Source: Spongiivirga sp046524175 (GTDB lineage: Bacteria; Bacteroidota; Bacteroidia; Flavobacteriales; Flavobacteriaceae). Taken from it: 64,000 nt of DNA. Location of the stretch: contig NZ_JBEFZF010000005.1 in assembly GCF_046524175.1 (NCBI RefSeq), forward strand, positions 62,001 through 126,000. Reading direction: 5' to 3'. Below the pieces are notes generated by a model that saw nothing but the letters and a program-made list of their open reading frames with translations, ran no database searches and had not been told where the DNA came from. Below are positions 17,703-26,861 of this stretch, piece by piece. Position 1 is the stretch's first letter; each line of letters begins with the position of its first letter. A program made the position numbers and the translations under genes.

Positions 17703-18167
17703 CTATTCTACAGGAAATTTTATAACCGCTACATTATCCCTAAACCAATACTTGTTTTCTATTTTAATACACTTCATCTGCGCCCGGTATGACTCTTTTT
17801 TATCGTTTTCTAAAAAAACATAAAATTCAAAAAACTCAAATTTTTTACCTCCATAAACCCGTTGCGATAGTCTAGGTACCAGTTCAGTTACATCGGTAAT
17901 TTTAAAATCTTCAATTTTAAGTCCTTTACGTTCAAAACTGCCAATACTTTTAGTGAAAGAATTTGAAACAAATTTGTAATATTCAGCTTCATCTACTCCG
18001 TCTGCTTGTAACCCATTCACTTTGTGAGGCATAAAAAATAATTGAAACTTGTTAAAATCATCTTGTCTCAATGTTTCGAAAACGCTATATGCAAGCTGTA
18101 CATGATCATCTTTTTTGCTATTTGATTGACAGCTAAAAACAAGTAATACGATTAGAATTTTTTTCAT
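17703..18167 (-). CDS. Small lipoprotein of unknown function
   Basis: 154 residues from ATG 18167, chosen because it gives a lipoprotein signal (MKKILIVLLVFSC with Cys at 13). The upstream extension to 18239 has no signal. The mature part is a single alpha/beta domain (AYSVFETLRQDDFNKFQLFF, later FEFYVFLENDKKESYRAQMK), reminiscent of NTF2-like cystatin-fold lipoproteins of flavobacteria, but I do not recognise a named family. It stands alone between the tandem repeat and the divergent DUF2723 gene. Confidence 0.65.
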   Translation of the reverse strand: MKKILIVLLVFSCQSNSKKDDHVQLAYSVFETLRQDDFNKFQLFFMPHKVNGLQADGVDEAEYYKFVSNSFTKSIGSFERKGLKIEDFKITDVTELVPRLSQRVYGGKKFEFFEFYVFLENDKKESYRAQMKCIKIENKYWFRDNVAVIKFPVE

Positions 18168-18318
18168 TAGGATTTGGTTCGTTACGTTGTTTGCAGATCT
18201 ATTGGGTCTAAAATTTTTATAACATCTCAAAAGTACCACCTAAAAAATAACTGGCAATTAACCCCCCACCAAGTTTTTACACTGGGCCAATTCGTCGAGC
18301 TTACTAGATCACCGCTAG

Positions 18319-18477
18319 GTTTTGTTCAAAAACGTATTACATCTGTTTCTGAAAGATGAAGCTGCTTTTTCTCATTTCAAAGTGTTCAAAACAACGAATT
18401 CCAATACCATCATCAAGACGGAACTATTTTATAATGACGAAGGAAGGAAAATGAACGAGTATTTAAGCCTAATTTAA
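18319..18477 (+). pseudogene. Possible 3' remnant of a gene
   Basis: A stop-to-stop frame of 52 codons without a usable start reads like coding sequence (KDEAAFSHFKVFKTTN, then ELFYNDEGRKMNEYLSLI and stop). It could be the tail of a lost gene between the lipoprotein and DUF2723 genes. The remaining 18168-18532 gap shows nothing else except a weak TAAATTCG -7 box near 18500 for the next gene. Confidence 0.3.
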
Positions 18478-18532
18478 GAGTTGATTTGGTATTAATTACT
18501 AAATTCGCCCAAATGCTTCTAAAAACCTTTTG

Positions 18533-21500
18533 ATGAGCGAGCAACAATATAAAAAGTGGAACATTATCGTAGGCTGGATCGCATTTGCGATAGCCTTGAT
18601 TACCTATATGTTAACCGTTGAACCTACGGCCAGTTTCTGGGATGCGGGCGAGTACATTTCAACAAGTGCAAAATTGCAAGTTGGGCACCCTCCGGGAGCC
18701 CCACTTTTTCAGATGATTGGTGCATTTTTTGCATGGTTCGCCATGGAGCCAGAGCAAGTTGCCTTGATGGTTAATCACATGTCAGTATTTGCCAGTGCAT
18801 TTACTATTTTATTTATGTTCTGGACTATCACACAGTTTGTTAAAAAATTCGTGATCAAAGAAGGTGAATTAACGATGGGTAAAGCGCAAGCCATATTGGG
18901 CAGCGGACTCGTAGGTGCACTCGCTTTCACCTTTACCGATAGTTTTTGGTTTAATGCCGTAGAGACTGAAGTATATGCCATGGCAAGTTTTATGATGGCG
19001 CTGTTACTCTATCTAGGGCTTCGATGGGAACAGGACATGCATACTCCTAGAGGCAACAAATGGCTAATTCTAATCGCCTTTTTAATCGGCTGTACCTTCG
19101 GTATACAGTTTATGGGTATGTTGGCTATTCCTTCCATCGGGCTGATCTATTTTTTCAAGAATTATAAGGACTACGATCTTAAAACATTTTTAATTGCCAA
19201 CGTCGCGGTTGTGGTAATATTGATGATTATCTATCGATTTATGCTCACCACTATTTTGACCATTTTTAGTGGACTTGAAGTATTTTTTGTCAACACCATC
19301 GGACTACCTTTTAATTCAGGAACAATCATTACCGGGCTTCTATTTATCGGCTTATTTTATTACGGTTTGAATTATACCCGTAAAAAGAAATGGGTGCACT
19401 TAAATACTGCAGTCCTCTGTTTTCTTTTTATGTGCGTTGGTTTTTCGTCCTGGTTAATGATCCCTATTCGAGCGAACGCACAGGTCGTAATTAACGAGAA
19501 CAATCCCGCTAGTGCACGTGAGCTGCTGGCATATTACAATCGCGAGCAATACCCTAGTGTGGGTATTGTATACGGACCAATGTATACCGAATTATATGCG
19601 CTGGTTGATGATGATAACCAGTATGTAGATGACAAACCAAAATACGAGCAGGACAAAAAATTAGGGAAGTATGTGGTTGTAAACGATTGGAAAGATGCGC
19701 GCCAGAACTATGACGACCGCCATAAGGGCTTCCTACCAAGAATGTGGAGCTCAGAACACGCTGTCAATTACATGGTACACGCTGGCGTACCTGAATTTAA
19801 ATTGAAACCCGAATATCGCTTTGAACCCAATGCACGTAAAGCGGTAGATCAGTTTCTGGCGGCTTACGATGCAGGTGAAGTCGATTATGAAGGGTATCAC
19901 AATTTCCTGCGTCAAATGGAGCGGTATATTGACATTGAAAAACCCGGGTTTTTTCAGAATATGAAGTTTATGCTACAATACCAATTGGGTTATATGTATT
20001 GGCGCTATTTTATGTGGAATTTTGCTGGGCGCCAAAACGATATACAAGGAAAATACGACATGCAAAATGGGAACTGGCTCAGTGGTATCCCTTTTATAGA
20101 TGAAAATATATCGAATGTTCAACCACAAGACAATTTACCAAGCGATGTGCTGAATAATAAAGGTAGAAATACCTACTTCATGCTCCCTTTGTTACTAGGA
20201 GTAATCGGATTGGTATTTCACTTTAAAAAATCAAAAAGTGATTGGTGGGTGCTGCTCGTATTTTTCCTATTTACGGGTATCGCTATTCAAATTTACACCA
20301 ACATACGACCCTACGAACCAAGGGAACGGGATTACTCGTTGGTTGGTTCTTTTTACATATTTGCCATATGGATCGGAATTGGTGTATATGCATTATTCGA
20401 CCAGTTAAAAAACATCGTTCCGCAAAAAATATTGGCACCATTACTCACCGTGGCACTACTGGGAATTCCGGCCTTAATGGCTTCCCAAAATTGGGATGAT
20501 CATGACCGATCAGGACGGTATACCGCGCAATCGATGCCCAAGTCTTATCTGGATTCGTTAGAAGAAAATGCCATTATTTTTACGATTGGCGACAACGACA
20601 CTTTCGCACTTTGGTACGCACAGGAAATTGAAGGCTACCGTACCGATGTACGGGTCATTAATACTAGTTTATTATACACCGACTGGTACATTGACCAGAT
20701 GAAACGGGCCGCTTATGAAAGTAAGCCCATTCCGTCACAGCTGACGCATGAGCAATACCGATATGGTACTAGAGATCAAATATTGCATCAGCCGTTGACT
20801 GAAGAAGCATGGAGCATTCAGCGATTTATGTCATGGGTACAAGATGACGACCCACGAAAACAATATGGCGAAATACTAAAACGCCAAGCGCAAGAATTTG
20901 AATTTGATCTGGATGCAATTCCGTCAGCGCAAAAAAGCATGGTATACTATCCCACGCGGAATATATACATCCCGGTAGATAAGGAAGCCGCAGTGCGAAA
21001 TGGGGCAGTTTCACCAGAAGATGCGGATGAAATTGTAGACACTATTAATATCAGACTTCCTGGATCAATTACCAAAAATCAATTGTTAATGCTCGATATC
21101 GTAGCAAACAACAACTGGGAACGCCCTATTTATTTCTCTGGTGGTAGTTTTGATGCCAAGGAGTATATCTGGATGAAGGATTATCTGCAGCTTGATGGCA
21201 TGGCCTACAAGCTAGTCCCTATTAAAACGCCGGTTGACAGTAGCAATCCGTTTGAAATGGGACGTGTAAATGCCGATGTCATTTATAAGAATATCAAAAA
21301 ATGGACCTGGGGCAACTCAGAAAGAGAAGATATTTATCACGATCCGGAGACGCGTCGCAATAGTATTACCTATCGAAGCAATATGGCCCGTGCCATGGAA
21401 AAGTTATTGGAAGAAGGTAAGACCCAAGAAGCTAAAGAAGTAATTGATTTGGCGGTAAACAAAATGCCTATTGAATACTTTGGGTACTATGTGTTTGTAG

Positions 21501-21862
21501 AACCTTTTGCCGATGGATATTATAAAGTAGGTGAAAAAGAAAAAGCTCGTGAATTGCTAACCAAGATCATCGGTAAGTACCAGGAAAGTCTTATTTATTA
21601 TAGCGGACTAGAACCAGAGCAGCAAATTGCTTTTGGAGAAGATATTTTTTCTGACATTGAATATTACCGCCGACTCGTTTTGGTCATGGTTGAAAACGGA
21701 GATGATGAAGCTGCAGAACGCGCGCTATTAGAATTTAGAGAATATGCAAAGTTGTTTTATCCTGATGAAGAAGCGCCGCAAATTCCGCCAATAGAATCAC
21801 AAGTACCAGAAGATGCTCCAGTGGAAATCAACGATTCTGTAGCAGACGATACCATAAATTAA
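18533..21862 (+). CDS. DUF2723 multi-pass membrane protein (PMT-like glycosyltransferase fold)
   Basis: 1109 residues; ATG 18533 preferred over the adjacent TTG at 18530. The N-terminal half is a polytopic domain with about ten membrane helices, beginning WIAFAIALITYMLTVEPTASFWDAGEYI, the DUF2723 signature containing the conserved acidic motif (WDAGEY) like that of protein O-mannosyltransferases. Further helices lie at about 550-660. The C-terminal ~450 residues are soluble with TPR-like repeats (AREKAREL-type). Family members are thought to transfer sugars at the membrane; substrate unknown. It is the first of the plus-strand genes and is followed after 117 bases by a deacetylase. Confidence 0.88.
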   Translation: MSEQQYKKWNIIVGWIAFAIALITYMLTVEPTASFWDAGEYISTSAKLQVGHPPGAPLFQMIGAFFAWFAMEPEQVALMVNHMSVFASAFTILFMFWTITQFVKKFVIKEGELTMGKAQAILGSGLVGALAFTFTDSFWFNAVETEVYAMASFMMALLLYLGLRWEQDMHTPRGNKWLILIAFLIGCTFGIQFMGMLAIPSIGLIYFFKNYKDYDLKTFLIANVAVVVILMIIYRFMLTTILTIFSGLEVFFVNTIGLPFNSGTIITGLLFIGLFYYGLNYTRKKKWVHLNTAVLCFLFMCVGFSSWLMIPIRANAQVVINENNPASARELLAYYNREQYPSVGIVYGPMYTELYALVDDDNQYVDDKPKYEQDKKLGKYVVVNDWKDARQNYDDRHKGFLPRMWSSEHAVNYMVHAGVPEFKLKPEYRFEPNARKAVDQFLAAYDAGEVDYEGYHNFLRQMERYIDIEKPGFFQNMKFMLQYQLGYMYWRYFMWNFAGRQNDIQGKYDMQNGNWLSGIPFIDENISNVQPQDNLPSDVLNNKGRNTYFMLPLLLGVIGLVFHFKKSKSDWWVLLVFFLFTGIAIQIYTNIRPYEPRERDYSLVGSFYIFAIWIGIGVYALFDQLKNIVPQKILAPLLTVALLGIPALMASQNWDDHDRSGRYTAQSMPKSYLDSLEENAIIFTIGDNDTFALWYAQEIEGYRTDVRVINTSLLYTDWYIDQMKRAAYESKPIPSQLTHEQYRYGTRDQILHQPLTEEAWSIQRFMSWVQDDDPRKQYGEILKRQAQEFEFDLDAIPSAQKSMVYYPTRNIYIPVDKEAAVRNGAVSPEDADEIVDTINIRLPGSITKNQLLMLDIVANNNWERPIYFSGGSFDAKEYIWMKDYLQLDGMAYKLVPIKTPVDSSNPFEMGRVNADVIYKNIKKWTWGNSEREDIYHDPETRRNSITYRSNMARAMEKLLEEGKTQEAKEVIDLAVNKMPIEYFGYYVFVEPFADGYYKVGEKEKARELLTKIIGKYQESLIYYSGLEPEQQIAFGEDIFSDIEYYRRLVLVMVENGDDEAAERALLEFREYAKLFYPDEEAPQIPPIESQVPEDAPVEINDSVADDTIN

Positions 21863-21979
21863 ACGTTCTTTTGCCTGGCTCCATTATCAGTGCGCATACG
21901 CGCACCTGAAGTTGTATCGCTAGCACAAGGAGAACCCTTTTTTGCGGGTATGGGTAACAGTGTAATTGATGATCGTTAA

Positions 21980-22624
21980 ATGAAATTTATTCCGGCAAAA
22001 ACACCCCATTGGATTCAATTACTGTTGCCTAATTATGTGTGGCGCATTTCCGGCACGGATAAAACCATGTACCTCACATTTGACGACGGCCCTATTCCTG
22101 GAGTAACAGAATGGGTGTTAGATATACTACACCAATACAATGCAAAGGCGACCTTTTTTTGCATCGGTGATAACGTCAGGAAACATCCTGATATTTTTAA
22201 TCGGTTGTTAGAAGAGCAGCATCGTGCCGCCAATCATACTTTTCATCATATTAAGGGATGGAAAACCAACACCAAAGACTATTTAGAAAATATTGCGTTG
22301 GCTGAAGCAGAAATGGCAAAACATTCGCTATATCTACAGCAAAAGAAAAAACTATTTCGCCCACCCTATGGTGAGATCACCATACCCAAAGGAAAAGCCT
22401 TGCGCAAAATAGGATATGACATTATCATGTGGGAAGCGCTAGCCATTGATTGGAAAGCCGAAATTCCGGTTGAAAAAAGCGCTTCAAACATCATAAACAA
22501 TGCAAAACCGGGTAGTATTGTGGTTTTTCATGATAGTGTAAAAGCGGAACGCAATATGAAATATGCGTTAGAAAAAACCCTAGAGCACTTTTCAGAAAAA
22601 GGCTTCTCGTTTAACGCATTGTAA
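21980..22624 (+). CDS. Polysaccharide deacetylase (NodB homology domain)
   Basis: 214 residues, a single carbohydrate esterase family 4 domain. The motifs are all there: YLTFDDGP (catalytic Asp pair), NHTFHH (metal-binding His), RPPYG, the DW region and VVFHDS. No signal peptide is apparent, although residues 10-20 (WIQLLLPNYVW) could touch the membrane. It probably removes N-acetyl groups from a glycan. Its stop codon abuts a truncated recombinase, so the true original downstream context has been lost. Confidence 0.93.
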   Translation: MKFIPAKTPHWIQLLLPNYVWRISGTDKTMYLTFDDGPIPGVTEWVLDILHQYNAKATFFCIGDNVRKHPDIFNRLLEEQHRAANHTFHHIKGWKTNTKDYLENIALAEAEMAKHSLYLQQKKKLFRPPYGEITIPKGKALRKIGYDIIMWEALAIDWKAEIPVEKSASNIINNAKPGSIVVFHDSVKAERNMKYALEKTLEHFSEKGFSFNAL

Positions 22625-22854
22625 CCCCTCACACACTTCGCCATAGTTATGCAACACATTTATTAGAAAATGGCATTGACATTCGATACACACAAGAACT
22701 TTTAGGGCATGCAAAACCAGAAACGACCATGATTTATACACATGTTGTAAAAAAGGATTTATTGAGTATTGAAGGTTCGATTGATGCGTTGGTCCAAGCA
22801 CTTTCGGATCCGGATAAAAACAATAATAACCTACTCTTATCCGGAAACTTATAA
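22615..22854 (+). pseudogene. C-terminal remnant of an IntI/Xer-type tyrosine recombinase
   Basis: In a frame overlapping the last codons of the deacetylase gene the sequence reads VTPHTLRHSYATHLLE, then ELLGHAKPETTMIYTHV and a short tail, stop at 22852. It keeps the second half of the catalytic set (His-x-x-Arg of HTLRHS, His of LLGH, nucleophile Tyr of MIYTHV). The N-terminal ~240 residues with the first Arg are gone, so it is inactive. The TTMIYTHV version resembles integron integrases more than the TTEIYTHVS usual in flavobacterial integrases. It lies at the upstream border of the cassette array and has the same direction as the cassettes. Confidence 0.85.
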
Positions 22855-22875
22855 CCGGATATCAGTATATTTGAT

Positions 22876-22897
22876 TCTGATATAACAAGTTGTATGC
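22876..22897 (+). other. First attachment half-site of the array (attI-like candidate)
   Basis: GTTGTATGC at 22889-22897 is the exact reverse complement of GCATACAAC (23472-23480), which closes the first cassette. It follows the recombinase remnant by 34 bases. By the logic of integron cassettes this is the recombination core at which cassette 1 was inserted. Confidence 0.6.
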
Positions 22898-22917
22898 AAT
22901 ATCAAAAAAAAAGAAAT

Positions 22918-23463
22918 ATGATTAAAAAATTAATTGTTCTCGCGTTTATTCTAAGCTCTATTTATTTACAAGGGCAAAGCCCTAAAAGAGTTTTAAAAAA
23001 AATTGGAGATAATCCGATATATTTTATCGATAGTATTAATGTTTCTGGAGAAGAATTAAAAAAATACAATCCCAATCAAATTGCTTCTGTTACGGTATTT
23101 AAAGGTAAAGAGGCGATTGAACTTTTAGGCGAAAATGGTAAAGACGGAGCCATTTATATCGAAACTGTAAATTTTTCAAGATTAAGATATTGGAAATTTT
23201 TCAGTTCAAAATCATCATCTTACAGTGAGTTAGTCCCCAGTTTTGACTCCGACTCTAATATTCAATATATCCTTAATGATCGAGTTCTAACTGATAATTT
23301 TGAAGGTGACTTAGCAACAATAAATGATGATATTTTCAAGGATATTAAGATAATTGACAAAAAAACTCTGCAAAAAGAGTATGAAATCCACGATAAAGAC
23401 TACGGAGTTGTAATACTATCGAATAAGCCTAAAGATTTGTATAAAGCAAGAAAGAAATTTTAA
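22918..23463 (+). CDS. Small secreted protein with a TonB-plug-like segment (cassette 1)
   Basis: 181 residues from ATG 22918, which starts a good signal peptide (MIKKLIVLAFILSSIYLQGQ). Residues ~45-85 read like the end of a TonB-receptor plug (NQIASVTVFKGKEAIELLG, then KDGAIYIET). A similar weaker pattern near 115-170 (QYILNDRVLTDNF, then DYGVVILSNK) may be a second copy. There is no barrel. Alone between two attachment sites, it is the first gene of the cassette array. Function unknown. Confidence 0.65.
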   Translation: MIKKLIVLAFILSSIYLQGQSPKRVLKKIGDNPIYFIDSINVSGEELKKYNPNQIASVTVFKGKEAIELLGENGKDGAIYIETVNFSRLRYWKFFSSKSSSYSELVPSFDSDSNIQYILNDRVLTDNFEGDLATINDDIFKDIKIIDKKTLQKEYEIHDKDYGVVILSNKPKDLYKARKKF

Positions 23464-23471
23464 ATGCTACT

Positions 23472-23640
23472 GCATACAACAATGGCTATAATTCATTGTG
23501 GTTTTGTGCCGCACCAAAATAATAGTATAAATCAAACGGCTGGATTTCAGCGGAATAATCCTGCCTTGGCCAACGCTGCAGCTGGCCCATGGCAGTGCCA
23601 TGTCCTCACAACGAAATCATAGCCGGGACCGTTTTAAAAC
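23472..23640 (+). repeat. attC-like site closing cassette 1
   Basis: Left arm GCATACAAC, 3-nt spacer AAT, inner stem GGCTATAATTCATTGTG. Then a variable region of about 100 bases and the matching inner arm CACAACGAAATCATAGCC (23607-23624), spacer GGGACC, and right arm GTTTTAAAAC (23631-23640). The left arm is complementary to the half-site at 22889, the start of this cassette (9 of 9). Confidence 0.8.
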
Positions 23641-23664
23641 ATTTAAAAAAAATCACGAACTGAA

Positions 23665-24501
23665 TTGGGAACTTGGGGAACCGCAATAAAAAGTAACGAT
23701 ACTTCAGCAGATATTTATGCTGATTTTTTTGACTTATACAATGATGGAAAAGAGCCTAACAAAATCAAAAACAAACTGATTTCTGAAAACCCAAACGGAA
23801 CAAATGATTTTTGGTTTGCTTTGGCTTTGGCTCTCTGGGAAACGAAAAGTTTATCGAATGACATTTTAGAAAAAATTCGTGGAATAATAGAAAGTGAATC
23901 TGATTTAAAATTGTGGAAAGAACTTGATGCAAGTGAATCGGACATTAAAAAAAGAAAAATTGTCCTTGATAAATTTTTAGTAAAATTAGAATCAGAAAAA
24001 GCAAAACCAAAAGCACGCAAACGAATTGTAAAAAAAGAGCCGATTTTTAAAAAAGGAACTTGTTTAACATTCAGATTAGAAAACGGAAATTATGGTGGTG
24101 GAATAGTTTTAGAATCTGACTTGGAAACAGGTTTTGGATATAATTTAATTGTTACTACACGAATAAACCAAGCTGAAAAGCCAACAATTTTGGACTTTAA
24201 AAAGTGTAATGTTTTAGTTGCAAGTTTTGGACATTGGAAAAATGAACCGAAAGTAACTTGGTATTTACCCAAGCAATTTAAAAAAGAATTTTCAGAGTTG
24301 TTTGAGAACGTTGGCGAAATTCCAGTCGAAGTGAAATACACACCTAATGGAAGTGAAATACACGCGAGTTTTTCGGCAGGTTGGCAAAATATTATCGAAC
24401 CGATGGACAAACAACTAGAACATGAAAAGATGAACGGAATAACAAAATCCTTTTCGATTAATAAACTGATAAAGAAAAAAAAGTGGTGGCAATTTGGATA
24501 A
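23665..24501 (+). CDS. DUF4259-type protein with possible Imm26-like C-terminal domain (cassette 2)
   Basis: 278 residues. The TTG at 23665 is taken as start because DUF4259 proteins begin MGTWG followed by a D/N-rich motif; here MGTWGTAIKSNDTSADIY fits exactly. Residues 1-90 match DUF4259. A Lys-rich linker leads to about 130-240 (KKGTCLTFRLENGNYGGGIV), which resembles the immunity-protein 26 fold. A basic tail WWQFG ends the protein. Function is unknown; immunity or toxin neutralisation is only a guess. It lies alone between two attC-like sites with 34 bases from the right-arm core to the start codon. Confidence 0.7.
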   Translation: MGTWGTAIKSNDTSADIYADFFDLYNDGKEPNKIKNKLISENPNGTNDFWFALALALWETKSLSNDILEKIRGIIESESDLKLWKELDASESDIKKRKIVLDKFLVKLESEKAKPKARKRIVKKEPIFKKGTCLTFRLENGNYGGGIVLESDLETGFGYNLIVTTRINQAEKPTILDFKKCNVLVASFGHWKNEPKVTWYLPKQFKKEFSELFENVGEIPVEVKYTPNGSEIHASFSAGWQNIIEPMDKQLEHEKMNGITKSFSINKLIKKKKWWQFG

Positions 24502-24503
24502 GA

Positions 24504-24649
24504 AACGTTTTACAACAATGTATAATCGCAATTACGGCGGATTCGACTACGTCCGAATCCACTCGGAATTGCGAGCGCTAGTTCTTAACCGAAAAATAGT
24601 AACTTAAAACCCGTAACTGACGGTTATACGAGACCTTTGGCAATAATTT
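24504..24649 (+). repeat. attC-like site closing cassette 2
   Basis: Left arm AACGTTTTACAAC (24504-24516), right arm TTTGGCAATAATT (24636-24648) after GGTTATAC and spacer GAGACC. The middle holds nested palindromes: CGCAATT/AATTGCG outside and GGATTCG/CGAATCC inside. The left arm is complementary, with three mismatches in 15, to the core opening cassette 2 (23631). The central sequence is shared with the site at 27681. Confidence 0.8.
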
Positions 24650-24651
24650 AG

Positions 24652-25332
24652 ATGAGTAACGAAAAAGAAGAAAAAATAATCCGTCATTTAAGAAGTCAAA
24701 AAGAAAATAACGATAGTTTTATTTTTAAGATTCCTGAACATCTAGAAAGGAAAAACATCGCATATCATAGCATTATACTTGATTTAAAAACCTGTAAAGA
24801 AGCATTGTTGCAATTACAAGAAATCAATAGTGAAATTGTTCAGACTTCTTTATTTACAACTGTTATAATTCTATATGGAAAATGCTTTACCGATAGCTCG
24901 TCTACAAAATCTCCTAAGTTACAATCTGATTTATTTAGCTCTGAAAATGAAAACTTAAAAAAACTACATTTAAATCTTATGAATATGAGACATAATTTCG
25001 TAGCTCATAGAGGACAAACCGAACATGAATTTGGAAAAGCTTATTTTCAAGTCTATCCAAAAACTAATACTTGGGGAATAAAAGTAGCTTTACAAAGAAG
25101 ACACAGTTTTGAGAAAATTGAAATACCTAATTATTTAGAACTGATAAACCATTTGATCCGAATTGCTGTAGACAAATATGATAAGGTTGGAAAAAAAATA
25201 ATTTCACACATCATGACAAAATATAATTATCCTGGTTCAGGTAAAAATGAATTAGAATTGTTGAATGAAATTGGTGCTGAATTGGAAAATTATGTAACGA
25301 ATATAAAACGTAAAAGAAAAAAGTACAAATAA
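24652..25332 (+). CDS. Helical protein of unknown function, possibly HEPN-like (cassette 3)
   Basis: 226 residues, mostly alpha-helical. The MRHNFVAHRGQTEHEFG motif (about 112-128) resembles the R-h-x-F-x-AHR motif of HEPN or AbiU2-like proteins, in which the His and Arg can form an RNase site. The C-terminus is very basic (NIKRKRKKYK). No signal peptide. If it is HEPN-related it might be a nuclease or defence factor, but the similarity is short. It starts 16 bases after the core of the preceding site and is the only gene of its cassette. Confidence 0.55.
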   Translation: MSNEKEEKIIRHLRSQKENNDSFIFKIPEHLERKNIAYHSIILDLKTCKEALLQLQEINSEIVQTSLFTTVIILYGKCFTDSSSTKSPKLQSDLFSSENENLKKLHLNLMNMRHNFVAHRGQTEHEFGKAYFQVYPKTNTWGIKVALQRRHSFEKIEIPNYLELINHLIRIAVDKYDKVGKKIISHIMTKYNYPGSGKNELELLNEIGAELENYVTNIKRKRKKYK

Positions 25333-25333
25333 A

Positions 25334-25477
25334 AACTATTGCCAACACCGTATATAAAACATTGCCTAAAGAATAAATAAAAATGGAACTTCTCTCCTAA
25401 CATAAAATCCCATTTTTTAATTAACTTTCCATAAGTATCGCCACAACCGGCGTTATACAAACCAGTTGGCGTGTATT
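25334..25477 (+). repeat. attC-like site closing cassette 3
   Basis: Left arm AACTATTGCCAAC, spacer ACC, inner arm GTATA; right side TATAC, spacer AAACCA, right arm GTTGGCGTGTATT (25465-25477). GCCAAC/GTTGGC and GTATA/TATAC make a two-box stem with unequal spacers (3 and 6 nt). The left arm matches the opening core of cassette 3 (24636) in 11 of 13 positions as a complement. Confidence 0.82.
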
Positions 25478-25484
25478 AAGAAAA

Positions 25485-26021
25485 ATGATAAATATAGAAG
25501 ATATACTGAATTCCCATTCGAATGTTAAAGCAAGGACTTTTAAAAAAGGTCACATTATCCAGCAAGCAGAAAGTTCTGCGACTCCTAGTATTTATGTAAA
25601 AAAAGGTATTCTTAGAAGTTACATTATTGACAGTAATGGAAAAGAACATATCTATATGTTTGCCTCTAAGGGCTACATAATAGGTGATATTGAAGCTATG
25701 GAATATCATCAATCCACACAATTGTACATTGATTGTCTAGAAGACTGTGAGGTTATTCTTTTTGATAAGGAGCAGTTGTTAACTATTTTATCAAAAGAAC
25801 ACACGGTAATTTTTAACCAACTACTTTCTAGACGAATTGGACGACTTCAACGTAGAGTTCTTATGTTAATGGGAGCTCCTGCTATTGATAGATATGCATA
25901 TTTTTTAGAAATTTATCCAGAGCTGCCAATCAGGGTGCCTCAAAAAATGATTGCCTCTTACCTCGGAATTTCTCCACAAACCTTGAGTTCTATTAGAAGT
26001 GAAATAGCCAGAAGAAAATAA
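25485..26021 (+). CDS. Crp/Fnr-family transcription regulator (cassette 4)
   Basis: 178 residues. N-terminal cyclic-nucleotide-binding-like beta-roll (about 15-105: QQAESSATPSIYVKKGILRSYI, KEHIYMFASKGYIIGDIEAM) and C-terminal winged helix with MIASYLGISPQTLSSIRSE. No Cys cluster, so not an Fe-S Fnr. This compact type is common in flavobacteria, usually next to the gene it controls. It is followed after 81 bases, with no repeat between, by a flavodoxin-fold reductase, so the two form a regulator-enzyme cassette. Confidence 0.88.
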   Translation: MINIEDILNSHSNVKARTFKKGHIIQQAESSATPSIYVKKGILRSYIIDSNGKEHIYMFASKGYIIGDIEAMEYHQSTQLYIDCLEDCEVILFDKEQLLTILSKEHTVIFNQLLSRRIGRLQRRVLMLMGAPAIDRYAYFLEIYPELPIRVPQKMIASYLGISPQTLSSIRSEIARRK

Positions 26022-26102
26022 TATCATTTCTTCATCTATACGAATGCCTAGCTTCATTGTAGCGCTTATTTTTGAATTACTAAATTTTAAAATCGTGAGA
26101 AA

Positions 26103-26861
26103 ATGAGCGAACAGTTAAATAAACTAACGAAAAAATATGTTAAGAATGCCCCAGCAAAATATGATGATTTAAAAGTTTTGTTTCTTAATTGTACTTTAAA
26201 CAGAACTCCAGTACTATCGCATACAGAAGGACTGATAAAAAAAGCGCAAGCAATTTTTGAATCGGTTGGAGCTGCTACCAAAATTATTAGACCTGTTGAC
26301 TATGATATTCCTGCGGGTTTAGGTCTTGATATGTCTAAAACTCCAGAATGGGATAAGGATGATTGGCCTATTATACAAAAAGAGGTGGACGATTGTGATA
26401 TTTTAATCCTTTGCACCTCAGTATGGCTTGGAGAAAAATCATCTGTTTGTAATAGAACATTAGAAAGAATGTATGGTTATACGCATCAATTCAACGAAAA
26501 AGGTCAGTACAGAGACTATGATAAAGTTGGAGCCACTTTGATTACCGGTAATGAAGATGGTGTAAAACATTGTGCAATGAATATCTTATTTTCTTTATCT
26601 CATATAGGCTATACTGTCCCTCCACAAGCTGACGCAGGCTGGATGGGAGAAGCTGGACCAGGTCCATCTTATATGGATGAAGGTTCAGGAGGGCCTGAAA
26701 ATGATTTCACAAATAGAAATACCACCTTCTTGGTATGGAACTGTTTACACTTGGCAAGAATGTTAAAAGACCAGGGAGGTATTCCTGCTTTTGGAAACCA
26801 ACCTGATGAATGGCAAGCAGGATGTAAAGCAGGATTTGACAGTCCGGAACACAAAAGGTAA
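26103..26861 (+). CDS. NAD(P)H-dependent FMN reductase / flavodoxin-fold oxidoreductase (cassette 4)
   Basis: 252 residues. Flavodoxin-like fold: VLFLNCTLNRTPVLSHTEGLI forms the first strand and phosphate-binding loop, DILILCTSVWLGEKSSVCNR the isoalloxazine-contact loop, and GATLITGNEDGVKHCAMNI the later strand. The C-terminal ~80 residues are rich in Gly/Pro (AGWMGEAGPGPSYMDEG). These enzymes reduce FMN or quinone-like substrates with NAD(P)H. It probably responds to the Crp/Fnr protein encoded just before it. Confidence 0.8.
   Translation: MSEQLNKLTKKYVKNAPAKYDDLKVLFLNCTLNRTPVLSHTEGLIKKAQAIFESVGAATKIIRPVDYDIPAGLGLDMSKTPEWDKDDWPIIQKEVDDCDILILCTSVWLGEKSSVCNRTLERMYGYTHQFNEKGQYRDYDKVGATLITGNEDGVKHCAMNILFSLSHIGYTVPPQADAGWMGEAGPGPSYMDEGSGGPENDFTNRNTTFLVWNCLHLARMLKDQGGIPAFGNQPDEWQAGCKAGFDSPEHKR

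Noticed and set aside
21890..21979. 29-residue GTG-start ORF between the DUF2723 and deacetylase genes
   Set aside because: No recognisable similarity. The GTGCGC/GCGCAC palindrome at its start and lack of a clear ribosome site make coding doubtful; it may be a gene tail.
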